Shown here: positions 8,580-16,831 of the stretch, piece by piece
Numbering within the stretch: the stretch's first letter is position 1
Layout of the letters: each line of letters starts with the position of its first letter
Origin: Clostridium beijerinckii
GTDB taxonomy: Bacteria; Bacillota; Clostridia; Clostridiales; Clostridiaceae
Length of the DNA stretch: 64,000 nucleotides
NCBI RefSeq assembly: GCF_018223745.1
Contig: NZ_CP073653.1
Span: forward strand, 5,807,501-5,871,500
Direction of reading: 5' to 3'
The notes under the pieces: generated by a model
Databases searched by the model: none
Seen by the model: only the letters and a program-made list of their open reading frames with translations
What the model was told of the DNA's origin: nothing
Made by a program: the position numbers and the translations under genes

Positions 8580-10715
8580 ATGGTACCATATTTTATGCTT
8601 ATTTATAGTGTTATAATTATTTCACTTATAGCAATCATTTATTTGGTCAGGTATACATTTTCTCAAGACAAAGGCACTAGCCAAATGCAAGAAATATCAA
8701 CTTACATTAAGGAAGGTGCTATGGCATTCATTAAAAGACAATATAAAACCATCTTTGTTTTATCCATTGTTGCTTTATTTTTAATCATACTTTCTAACTA
8801 TTTCGGCAATGCATCAAAAGGTCCAAGCTCTGCCATATCTATATCTTTACATACAGGTATAGCTTTTATAACAGGCGCATTCTGCTCAGCTTTATCTGGC
8901 TATATTGGTATGTATATGGCTGTTAATTCTAATGTAAGAGCTGCTGCTGGCGCAAAAAAGGGATTAAACAATGCTCTTCAAATAGCTCTTAAAGGTGGTG
9001 CTGTTACTGGACTAGCTGTTACTTCCCTATCTCTTTTAGGTGTAGCGTCCCTATTTCTTATCTATGGAGGTATTTCTGGAAACGATACTTTAATTAAAGA
9101 AGCCCCCTCTCTTATAGTTGGATTTGGGTTTGGTGCTTCCTTCGTCGCGTTATTTGCTCAACTTGGTGGAGGCATATATACAAAGGCTGCCGATGTTGGT
9201 GCTGATCTCGTCGGAAAGGTTGAAGCTGGTATCCCTGAAGATGACCCTAGAAATCCTGCTGTTATTGCTGATCTTGTTGGTGATAATGTAGGTGATTGTG
9301 CTGGTAGAGGTGCGGACTTATTCGAATCTACAGCCGCTGAGAATATAGGTGCTATGATTCTAGGCGTTGGACTTTACCCTATATTTGGATGGAAAGGAAT
9401 ACTATTTCCGCTTGTTGCTCGTGCCCTTGGTATCATCGCTTCAATAATAGGTATCTTTGCTGTTAAAGTTAAGAATGATAATGATGATCCTATGAAAGCT
9501 TTAAAAGGCGGATTTGTTATAACTTCCATAATTAATTTAGTAATACTATTTTTCGTAGTTAAAGATATGTTAAGTGGTTCACTTACAACTGGTGGGCAAG
9601 TAAACTATATCTATCTATATGGATGTGCGGTTGCTGGAATACTGCTTAGCTATGTATTTGTAGTTTTAACTGATTATTATACTTCAATAACGCATAAACC
9701 TGTTAAAGAGATAGCTACTGCTTCTAAAACTGGAGCTGGAACTAATATAATAACTGGATTATCAGTTGGTATGGAATCAACTGCACTTCCTGTTGTTTGT
9801 ATATCTATTTGTATATTTATATCTTATAGATTAAGCGAAATGGCATTGCCTAATGTTGCAAATGCAGGTTTGTATGGTACAGCAATTGCAACCATGGGAA
9901 TGCTTTCAACCTGCACATATATTCTTGCCATGGATACATTTGGTCCAATTACTGATAATGCTGGTGGAATTACAGAAATGTCCGGAGCTCCCGAAGAAAT
10001 TAGAAATATAACTGATAGATTAGACGCATGCGGTAATACTACAAAAGCATTAACAAAGGGGTACGCCGTAGGTTCAGCTGCACTCGCTACTTTTCTATTA
10101 TTCTCTGCATACCTAGATGAAGTTAAAAAACTTCTTGGAAAACCTTTAGATTCATGGTTTTCAGTTGATATAGGTAAACCTGAAGTATTTATAGGTGGCT
10201 TTATAGGCGCTATGATAGTATTTCTATTTAGCTCTACAGCTATTAGAGCTGTTGGTAAGGCTGCTCAATATGTAATACTTGAAGTTAGACAACAATTTAA
10301 AGAAATACCAGGAATAATGGAGGGAACATCAAAACCTGATTATGCTCGCTGTGTTGATATAGTTACAAAAGGTGCTCTAAAGGAGATGGTTCTTCCTGGA
10401 ATCATAGTAATTTCTGCCCCTATAATCGTTGGAGTTCTTCTAGGAAAAGAAGCTGCTGCTGGATTCCTAATGATAACAACCATTTCTGGTGTTATAATGG
10501 CTCTCTTCTTAAATAATGGTGGTGGTGCATGGGACAATGCTAAGAAGCTTATAGAATTAGGAGAGCACGGTGGTAAAAATTCCGAAGCCCACAGAGCTAG
10601 TGTCGTCGGTGATACAGTTGGTGATCCATTTAAAGATACTGCTGGACCATCACTCCATGTACTTATAAAACTTGTAAGTACTTTAACTTTAGTATTTGTC
10701 GCATTATTCGCATAA
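8580..10715 (+). CDS. hppA: Membrane-bound ion-pumping pyrophosphatase, K+-independent type
   Basis: A 711-aa polytopic enzyme that hydrolyses PPi and pumps H+ (or Na+) out of the cytoplasm. The hallmark substrate loops are present: DVGADLVGKVEAGIPEDDPRNPA, DLVGDNVGDCAGRGADLFES and, near the C-terminus, DTVGDPFKDTAGPSLH. The subclass marker reads GNTTKALTKGYA with Lys489 and Thr492. Known K+-dependent enzymes have Ala and Gly/Ala at these places, so this one is predicted not to need K+. The start has a GGGGAT ribosome binding site. Its natural terminator is now about 1.7 kb away because an insertion sequence has landed just after the stop. Confidence 0.95.
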   Translation: MVPYFMLIYSVIIISLIAIIYLVRYTFSQDKGTSQMQEISTYIKEGAMAFIKRQYKTIFVLSIVALFLIILSNYFGNASKGPSSAISISLHTGIAFITGAFCSALSGYIGMYMAVNSNVRAAAGAKKGLNNALQIALKGGAVTGLAVTSLSLLGVASLFLIYGGISGNDTLIKEAPSLIVGFGFGASFVALFAQLGGGIYTKAADVGADLVGKVEAGIPEDDPRNPAVIADLVGDNVGDCAGRGADLFESTAAENIGAMILGVGLYPIFGWKGILFPLVARALGIIASIIGIFAVKVKNDNDDPMKALKGGFVITSIINLVILFFVVKDMLSGSLTTGGQVNYIYLYGCAVAGILLSYVFVVLTDYYTSITHKPVKEIATASKTGAGTNIITGLSVGMESTALPVVCISICIFISYRLSEMALPNVANAGLYGTAIATMGMLSTCTYILAMDTFGPITDNAGGITEMSGAPEEIRNITDRLDACGNTTKALTKGYAVGSAALATFLLFSAYLDEVKKLLGKPLDSWFSVDIGKPEVFIGGFIGAMIVFLFSSTAIRAVGKAAQYVILEVRQQFKEIPGIMEGTSKPDYARCVDIVTKGALKEMVLPGIIVISAPIIVGVLLGKEAAAGFLMITTISGVIMALFLNNGGGAWDNAKKLIELGEHGGKNSEAHRASVVGDTVGDPFKDTAGPSLHVLIKLVSTLTLVFVALFA

Positions 10716-10730
10716 ATTAATATTATTTAT

Positions 10731-12380
10731 CCTGAATTATTCATAGATATAGTTAATAACATAAGAAAGTTAGTTTTTCATGCTATTAGCTATTTCTTTT
10801 CTTAATTTTTAATTATTTTTCTAAATATACGTACAGCTTCGCTACGGACTTTAGGTTTTAACCATATCTTACATATTAAATTGTAATCTGAATCAATTTA
10901 ATAACGGCAGTGAATTGATATTTTTTAAAATATGCCAAAACTCATTTTGATAAGCACATGAACTACAGAGTTTGAATTTTAAGTATCTACTACTCTTTAC
11001 AAGTTTACCAGCTACTTTAATTATTTTCATTCGTATTGTTTCTATTCTTAGAGATTTCATTGAATTTGTAAAACATAATCTTCTAATCCAATTGTTTAAA
11101 TTGTATGCTAAAACCATCTCTTGAAGCTTATTAGCATTTGCGATAAAAGATGAACTACTCATTTTATCGAAAGCGAAGCCGTTTTTGCCTTCTTTAATAA
11201 AATTCTCCATTGTTCCTCTATTACAATAAAATTTTATTACAGCTTCTGGATGGCTGGTCATGTTAGTCACAACAAAAGTATAATCTATACACATTTGACC
11301 TTCTTTCTTTTCTAATTTCACAACAACTCTACGTTCTTTAGTCCATTTCTTTGCTTTATATACAAATTCACCATATATAGTATAATGGTCATAGATATTT
11401 CTTTTGCATAATATCTCCATTCTTGTAGTAAATTCTTCAGAATACTTATACAATGTTGCATTTGCTTTTAATCTTATTGCATATTTAGCATCATGTTCTT
11501 CTGCAATTTCATAAAGTCCAAGGTATAGCAAAACCGCTATCGCCACGAATGTATAGGTCTGTACAAATATATTTATTTGAATACCTTTTTAATAATGGAC
11601 CAATAAAAGCCACTGTTTTTCTTGATGTATAAACATTTCCAGAACGCAACTCTGCCTTTAATAAATCACCTGTTAGTCCATCAAAAACTAATAGTGGATG
11701 ATATCCATTTGCTGAATAATGTGAATTGTATGCTGAACCATATTGATTACCATAAGTTTCAAAATTAGTAGAATCAATATCCAAAATTATTTGATTTGGC
11801 ATATCAATTGAGTATACTTTATCCAAAACCAACTCATTTATTTTATTAAATTGTCTTAAGTTTTCTTTATCGAGATTGTTATTAAAACGTGAAATTGTAG
11901 GCTGTGAAGCTAGTGCATTTTTATCTAAAATTGTAGTAAGCGCTGGATCATATCTTAATTCATCTGAATTATCGTCGGTTGTATAGCCAGCTATTCTTTG
12001 ATAAACTTTTTGTAGTAATATCTCTTCGTTTGTATGTTCTCTATGATTAATTCCATCATTAACATAAAAAACATCTTTTACAGTTCTTGAAAAACCTATT
12101 CTTTCATCAAATTCACTATATAAAATAAGACCAGAATCTGATGTTAAATTTCCACCATCAAAATTAATTTTTACATTTCTCTTGAAATTCAAAGATTTTT
12201 CTAATAAACTACCCATATAGACTCTCCTTTGTTAATTGTTTTTTTTCGCAAATTAACCATAACAAATTTGAGTCTATTTTTCTATATTTTTTCACTTAAT
12301 AAGTGAAGTTTTGAATTTGTTAAGAACAGCTTAACGAGCCATGCAAAGCATGTTTCATATAATTTTATGAATAATTCAGG
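10731..12380. mobile_element. IS1380-family insertion sequence, 1650 bp
   Basis: The ends are perfect 15-bp inverted repeats, CCTGAATTATTCATA at 10731-10745 and its complement at 12366-12380. They are flanked by the direct repeat TTTAT (10726-10730 and 12381-12385), the expected target duplication. Inside is one transposase on the minus strand, split by a frameshift. Size, ends and protein all fit IS1380. The target was the short gap between the hppA stop and its terminator. Confidence 0.92.
10893..12216 (-). pseudogene. IS1380-family transposase, frameshifted
   Basis: The N-terminal part (12216 to 11509) reads MGSLLEKSLNFKRNVKINFD, then LDIDSTNFETYGNQYGSAYN with the first catalytic Asp, and TDLYIRGDSGFAIP with the second. 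Translation then leaves frame (WTL and stop). The C-terminal part resumes in another frame as LYEIAEEHDAKYAIRLKANATL and runs to 10893, including the CNRGTMENFIKEGKNGFAFD region with the catalytic Glu. Removing one T from CCTTGGACTTTATG near 11520 restores a single ~430-aa frame. The element is therefore probably inactive unless the extra base is a sequencing error or is bypassed by slippage. Confidence 0.85.
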
Positions 12381-12385
12381 TTTAT

Positions 12386-12438
12386 TTATAAAAAGGATCT
12401 GTAGTAGATAATTTAACGCTGCATATCCTTTTTTTATA
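12386..12438 (+). terminator. Displaced terminator of hppA
   Basis: TTATAAAAAGGAT and ATCCTTTTTTTATAA form a hairpin with a 26-base loop, directly beyond the right end and target duplication of the IS element. Before the insertion it would have followed hppA by about 20 bases. Confidence 0.6.
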
Positions 12439-12613
12439 AATTTATTTAACTTTTTTTACCAATGTATAATGCTTTTATTTTGTTACTTATACTAAATTAT
12501 ATTTAATATCTTATATATACTTTTATTGAGATATAATTAATTATATAATTGTTCTATATACAACTTATATATACAGTTACTAATCATTTATTTAAAAAGG
12601 GGGATAAAATTTA

Positions 12614-13033
12614 ATGGATGAAAAATATGTAGTTATTATCCAGTGCGACATTGCTCATAACCGTTGTAGTGGATTTGCCTGTACAAATGCCTTTTACAAC
12701 AGAGATGACGTTTTTAAAAATTACAACGAATCAACCAGATATATTTCCTTTACCTGTGGAGGATGCTGCGGAAAAAGTATTGCTACTAAATTAGAACATC
12801 TCTCGAAAAAACTTAAGTTAAAAAATAACATAAATAAAGAAGATGTTGTGATACATTTATCATCTTGCATGACAAATGATAATTATCATTATGACAGATG
12901 TCCTCATCTAGATTATATTAAATCTATTGTATCCAAAAAAGGATATAATAAAGTTATAGAAGGTTCTTATATAAGTAAGAATGCTGAGAAAAAAAGAGCC
13001 AATGGCAGTTATAACTGCTATGACTCAATATAA
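12614..13033 (+). CDS. CGGC-domain metal/redox protein
   Basis: A 139-aa protein with the CGGC family core: CDIAHNRCSGFACTNAF near the N-terminus, the signature FTCGGCCGK (about residues 48-56) and HLSSCMTNDNYHYDRCPH later. The many conserved cysteines suggest binding of a metal or iron-sulfur centre; the biochemical role of this family is not established. The start has an AAAAGGGGGAT ribosome binding site. A compact hairpin follows and the next gene is convergent. Confidence 0.8.
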   Translation: MDEKYVVIIQCDIAHNRCSGFACTNAFYNRDDVFKNYNESTRYISFTCGGCCGKSIATKLEHLSKKLKLKNNINKEDVVIHLSSCMTNDNYHYDRCPHLDYIKSIVSKKGYNKVIEGSYISKNAEKKRANGSYNCYDSI

Positions 13034-13034
13034 A

Positions 13035-13074
13035 CGTAAAGGCAGGATATATATTCTGCCTTCCTAATATTACG
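13035..13074. terminator. Hairpin between convergent genes
   Basis: AAGGCAG (13039-13045) pairs with CTGCCTT (13056-13062), with weaker outer pairing CGTAA/TTACG. There is no long T-run, so it is a modest terminator candidate for both flanking genes. Confidence 0.5.
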
Positions 13075-13965
13075 TTACTCAGTTTCAGTATTTTTCATGC
13101 TTCTCAAATATTTTCTCAATACTGCTTTATCTACTATTTCTGAATAGATTTCTGGTGCCTGTTTCTGAATTGCATTTATTTTATCTGTTAAATTACTATA
13201 TACTCTAGTAATATCATTATATTTATCGCATAACAGTTTATTTTTCATTTGTATGATCTTATCAGTCTGCTCTGTCCTTGTAATAGGTTGAGTAGTGTGC
13301 GGTTTATCAAATGTTAAACCTACAGTATTTCCATTTACAATAAACTCCTTATTTTCTTCATATCCTATCTTTTTTATTGCTTCTACAAAGGAACTGCACA
13401 TTTCTTCATCCTTTAAAGTAATATTTAAATACATCACTAATTCAGAAGGCTCTGAATATTCACCAAGTTTAAAGCCTGCTAACCACCAATGCTTATCATC
13501 TAACGCGAAAAGTGTTTTTCCATTCTTTTTTAGCGAAAGAGAGATTGTTAATCTATCTTCATCGCTAGCGCAATTATAAAACATATACTTATATACTTCT
13601 GGTAAGTTTAATATAGGCTTTTCGGCTGTATACACACCGACTTCACATCCAGTATTCAAATCGTATTGACCTTTCCATAATTCGATTAACCATATTCTAT
13701 TATTATATTTAAAATAGATTGGTTCACAATCTACTATCATTCCAAAAGGTGCTGATGCTTCATCATACAATCTACTATATCCCATATTTCTTTGCCATGC
13801 ATTCATATTACTATAAAATATATCTTGTACCGAATCATAATCATAACCAGCAATCTCTATTCCTTTATCTATTGGCTTTTCATATTTAATAATTCCCAAT
13901 AAACTTTTATTCATATTTTTCAGTATACGAATTCCAGTAAGCATTGTTATAAAAGATCCAAACAT
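13075..13965 (-). CDS. DUF4474-domain protein
   Basis: About 296 aa. After a short hydrophobic N-terminus (MFGSFITMLTGIRIL) comes the DUF4474 core: IAGYDYDSVQDIFYSNMNAW, GYSRLYDEASAPFGMIVDCEPIYF and RIWLIELWKGQYDLNTGCEVGVY. The open frame extends to a GTG at 13974, but that GTG is part of the Shine-Dalgarno GAGGTGAGG; ATG 13965 has correct spacing. The C-terminal ~60 residues look helical and partly coiled. The function of this clostridial family is unknown. Confidence 0.7.
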   Translation of the reverse strand: MFGSFITMLTGIRILKNMNKSLLGIIKYEKPIDKGIEIAGYDYDSVQDIFYSNMNAWQRNMGYSRLYDEASAPFGMIVDCEPIYFKYNNRIWLIELWKGQYDLNTGCEVGVYTAEKPILNLPEVYKYMFYNCASDEDRLTISLSLKKNGKTLFALDDKHWWLAGFKLGEYSEPSELVMYLNITLKDEEMCSSFVEAIKKIGYEENKEFIVNGNTVGLTFDKPHTTQPITRTEQTDKIIQMKNKLLCDKYNDITRVYSNLTDKINAIQKQAPEIYSEIVDKAVLRKYLRSMKNTETE

Positions 13966-14103
13966 AAGCCTCACCTCAAATAAATTGCTTTACTTATATA
14001 GTATTCCCTTTATAATCATTATGTTAAAAGACACTCATGAATTTTATTTTAATGTATATTATTATTCATTCTATTTAATTGCGATATCGCAATAACCTAA
14101 ACA

Positions 14104-14132
14104 TTGACAATTACAAAAAATTGTACTATGAT
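14104..14132 (+). promoter_or_regulatory. Sigma-A promoter of the Rrf2 gene
   Basis: TTGACA (14104-14109), a 17-base spacer and TATGAT (14127-14132). The operator at 14137-14153 covers the expected transcription start, a classic autorepression layout. Confidence 0.75.
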
Positions 14133-14136
14133 AAAT

Positions 14137-14153
14137 TATACCAAATGGGTATA
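14137..14153. promoter_or_regulatory. Candidate Rrf2 operator S1
   Basis: TATACC-AAATG-GGTATA, a perfect 6-bp inverted repeat with a 5-base spacer, followed by CTTTA. The same 17-bp geometry recurs at 14637, 20066 and 20092. Confidence 0.7.
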
Positions 14154-14171
14154 CTTTAAGGAGTAAATTTT

Positions 14172-14585
14172 ATGAATATTAATCAAGAATCTGATTACGC
14201 ATTTAGAATAATACTTATGCTATCCAAAGAAGGTTTAGATAACAAACTTGATGCAAAATCTCTATCTGAAAAAGGAAATATTCCTCTTAGATTTTTATTA
14301 AAACTAACTAGAAAGTTAACTCAAGCAGGAATATTAAAGTCTTATAGAGGTGTTAATGGTGGTTATGCTATAACTAGGGAGCCTAAAGATATAACCTTAA
14401 AAGATGTGGTTGAAGCTATACAAGGTCCAATTATTGTGACTAGATGCGTTTACGATGGCAAGGCTTGTAGTGCAAATAAAGCTGGTCACTGTTCTATACA
14501 CAAGGCTTTATACAATATTCAAAATACAATGATAAATGAACTAGAAAAGGTTAACTTTGATAAACTAAAGAATGATCCATGGTAA
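14172..14585 (+). CDS. Rrf2-family iron-sulfur transcriptional regulator
   Basis: At 137 aa this is the usual Rrf2/IscR size. The N-terminal winged helix-turn-helix (residues ~1-70) includes SDYAFRIILMLSKEG, the recognition region IPLRFLLKLTRKLTQAGIL and the wing RGVNGGYAITREP. Cys92, Cys99 and Cys107 (C-X6-C-X7-C) match the cluster-binding loop of IscR/NsrR-type proteins, so it probably senses iron-sulfur status, O2 or NO. The gene is read toward cooS, has an AAGGAG site, and its promoter carries a copy of the operator also found before cooS and the acyl-CoA dehydrogenase fusion. Which signal it senses cannot be told from sequence. Confidence 0.9.
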   Translation: MNINQESDYAFRIILMLSKEGLDNKLDAKSLSEKGNIPLRFLLKLTRKLTQAGILKSYRGVNGGYAITREPKDITLKDVVEAIQGPIIVTRCVYDGKACSANKAGHCSIHKALYNIQNTMINELEKVNFDKLKNDPW

Positions 14586-14597
14586 CTTTATACATGT

Positions 14598-14627
14598 AAA
14601 TATAAGAGGCGAAAGCCTTTTATATTT
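14598..14627 (+). terminator. Hairpin between rrf2 and cooS
   Basis: AAATATAAGAGGC, a GAAA loop and GCCTTTTATATTT form a stable stem directly after the regulator gene and before the cooS promoter. It lacks a clean T-run; it may terminate rrf2 or stabilise its 3' end. Confidence 0.5.
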
Positions 14628-14655
14628 GCTTAAAACTATACCTCTTTAGTATACT
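14626..14655 (+). promoter_or_regulatory. Candidate cooS promoter with operator S2
   Basis: TTGCTT (14626-14631), an 18-base spacer and TATACT (14650-14655). The operator TATACC-TCTTT-AGTATA (14637-14653) overlaps the -10 element, so a bound Rrf2 protein would block the promoter. Confidence 0.6.
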
Positions 14656-14697
14656 TTTGGTTAAATATTAAATATAAAATTAAAGGAGATGATCAAT

Positions 14698-16572
14698 ATG
14701 TCAATGTGCACATCAGCAGATTGTAAATTATGTGAATTTTTATCATCAAAAGAAGATCTAGAAACATCATTCAACAGAGTTGAAACACAAAAAGCAAAAT
14801 GTAAATTCGGAAAAGAAGGAGTCTGTTGCAAACTCTGCTCGAATGGTCCATGTAAGATAACACCTAAATCACCTAAAGGTGTATGTGGTGCGGATGCTGA
14901 TACTATCGTATCAAGAAACTTTTTAAGAGCGATAGCAGCAGGTTCCGCATGTTACCTTCACGTAGTGGAAACTACAGCAAGAAACCTTAAAGACATTGGT
15001 GAAGGAAAAGGTAATTTAAAAATAAAAAGCCCAGAAACATTGGATAAGCTTGCTGAAATCTTTGATATTGTTGAATCAGATATAAATGCCAAAGCAATTA
15101 AAGTAGCTGATGAAGTTCTTAGGGATTTATATAAACCAAGATTTGAAAAAATGGAATTGGTAGAAAAATTAGCTTATGCTCCAAGATATCATAAGTGGAA
15201 GGAATTAAATATTTTACCTGGCGGTGCAAAATCCGAAGTTTTTGATGCTCTAGTAAAAACTTCAACAAATCTAAATAGTGATCCTGTAGATATGCTGCTT
15301 AATTCACTTCAACTTGGAATTGCTACTGGAATATATGGTCTAGTGTTAACTAACCTTTTAAATGATGTTATGCTAGGTGCTCCAAAAATCAGACAAGCTA
15401 AAGTTGGCTTTAGAGTAATAGATGAGGATTATATCAACATAATGATTACAGGTCATCAGCATTCTGATATTGCACATCTTCAAGATAAATTAATTGATGA
15501 GAATGTCACAAAAAGAGCAATGAAATTAGGTGCAAAGGGCTTTAGATTAGTTGGCTGCACATGCGTAGGCCAAGATCTACAGTTAAGAGGAGAGCATTAT
15601 ACTGAAGTTTTTTCAGGCCATGCTGGAAATAATTATACAAGTGAAGCCGTACTCGCAACTGGTGCTATAGATTTAATTGTCTCAGAATTTAACTGTACAA
15701 TACCAGGACTTGAACCTGTAGCTGAGAAATTTAATGTAAAAACTATCTGTATAGATGATGTTGCTAAGAAGAAAAATGCTGAATATATAAATTTTGATAT
15801 GAGAAACGCTGAAGAAATTAGTGAAAAGATCATTTACGAAGCATTAGAAAGTTATAAGAACAGAAGAAATAACGTCACAATAGACATTCCTAAAGATCAT
15901 GGACATGATGATGTTGTAACTGGTGTTAGTGAAGGATCTTTAAAAGAGTTCCTAGGTGGAAATTGGAGCGGTCTTATTGACTTAATAGCAAAAGGAAAAA
16001 TCAAAGGGATAGCTGGTGTTGTAGGCTGTTCCAACTTAACAGCTAAAGGACATGATGTATTTACTGTTGAGCTAACTAAAGAATTAATAAAAAGAGATAT
16101 TTTAGTTCTTTCAGCCGGATGTTCTTCTGGAGGCCTTGAAAATGTTGGTCTTATGTCTCCTGGAGTAGCTGATCTTGCAGGTGATAATCTAAGAGATGTG
16201 TGCAAATCCCTAGGCATTCCACCAGTATTAAACTTTGGTCCATGTCTAGCTATTGGAAGATTAGAAATGGTAGCAACTGAACTTGCTGAAAACTTGGGTA
16301 TAGATATACCTCAACTTCCCCTTGTATTATCAGCACCACAATGGCTTGAAGAGCAAGCATTAGCCGATGCTGCATTTGGACTATCATTAGGTCTGCCACT
16401 ACATGTTGCAATATCTCCTTTTATAGATGGAAGTGAAGTTGTCACTAAAGTTTTAAAAGAAGATTTAGTTAATATAACAGGCGGTAAGCTTATTGTTCAA
16501 GAAGATGTAATCAAAGCTGCTGATGAGTTAGAGGAGATTATCGAAAACAGAAGAATAGGATTAAACATATAA
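14698..16572 (+). CDS. cooS: Ni/Fe carbon monoxide dehydrogenase-like catalytic subunit, divergent
   Basis: About 624 aa, starting at ATG 14698 because AGGAG (14684-14688) is nine bases upstream; the frame is open from 14689. The N-terminal cysteines (CTSADCKLC, CKFGKEGVCCKLCSNGPC) match the B/D cluster region. All six expected C-cluster ligands are visible: His253 (TGHQH), Cys289 (GCTCVGQD), Cys333 (EFNCTIPG), Cys444 (VGCSN), Cys475 (AGCSSGG) and Cys516 (GPCLAIGR). However, the His-X2-His ladder of classical CODHs is not found; that region reads AAGSACYLHVVETTARNL. The usual SEKA-type catalytic lysine is replaced (WLEEQALADA). No acs, cooC, cooF or hydrogenase gene is adjacent. CO oxidation is therefore doubtful. 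Confidence 0.88.
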   Translation: MSMCTSADCKLCEFLSSKEDLETSFNRVETQKAKCKFGKEGVCCKLCSNGPCKITPKSPKGVCGADADTIVSRNFLRAIAAGSACYLHVVETTARNLKDIGEGKGNLKIKSPETLDKLAEIFDIVESDINAKAIKVADEVLRDLYKPRFEKMELVEKLAYAPRYHKWKELNILPGGAKSEVFDALVKTSTNLNSDPVDMLLNSLQLGIATGIYGLVLTNLLNDVMLGAPKIRQAKVGFRVIDEDYINIMITGHQHSDIAHLQDKLIDENVTKRAMKLGAKGFRLVGCTCVGQDLQLRGEHYTEVFSGHAGNNYTSEAVLATGAIDLIVSEFNCTIPGLEPVAEKFNVKTICIDDVAKKKNAEYINFDMRNAEEISEKIIYEALESYKNRRNNVTIDIPKDHGHDDVVTGVSEGSLKEFLGGNWSGLIDLIAKGKIKGIAGVVGCSNLTAKGHDVFTVELTKELIKRDILVLSAGCSSGGLENVGLMSPGVADLAGDNLRDVCKSLGIPPVLNFGPCLAIGRLEMVATELAENLGIDIPQLPLVLSAPQWLEEQALADAAFGLSLGLPLHVAISPFIDGSEVVTKVLKEDLVNITGGKLIVQEDVIKAADELEEIIENRRIGLNI

Positions 16573-16619
16573 GAACCCATTAAATATAGGAAATAAGAAA
16601 CTATATTTTTAATATCTAT

Positions 16620-16659
16620 AATGAATCTGGATAATAACACATTCAGATTCATTTTTTTA
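16620..16659 (+). terminator. Rho-independent terminator of cooS
   Basis: AATGAATCTG and CAGATTCATT pair around a 14-base loop and are followed by TTTTTT. Confidence 0.85.
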
Positions 16660-16771
16660 TTGAAATACATATTATGAATTAACTTCTTTATCCTATATAA
16701 TTGATTTTTTAATAATATGTCTCAACATTATGAACCTTCAAGCTAATCTTAAGTGCTATTATCTTTATTAT

Positions 16772-16816
16772 AATTTTAATCAACTCGTTATTATAATTTA
16801 CGAGTTGATTAAAATT
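16772..16816 (-). terminator. Terminator of the acyl-CoA dehydrogenase/flavodiiron operon
   Basis: A perfect 17-bp stem (AATTTTAATCAACTCGT and complement) with an 11-base loop lies just after the flavodiiron stop. It faces the cooS terminator. Confidence 0.75.
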
Positions 16817-16831
16817 CATATCTTTTCTGTA

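Noticed and set aside
11505..11550. Programmed frameshift in the IS1380 transposase
   Set aside because: IS1380 transposases are normally one frame, and no slippery heptamer with a downstream structure is obvious; a simple one-base insertion explains it.
14698..16572. Acetogenic (Wood-Ljungdahl) CODH locus
   Set aside because: No acsB, corrinoid protein, cooC or ferredoxin gene is adjacent, and catalytic residues differ.
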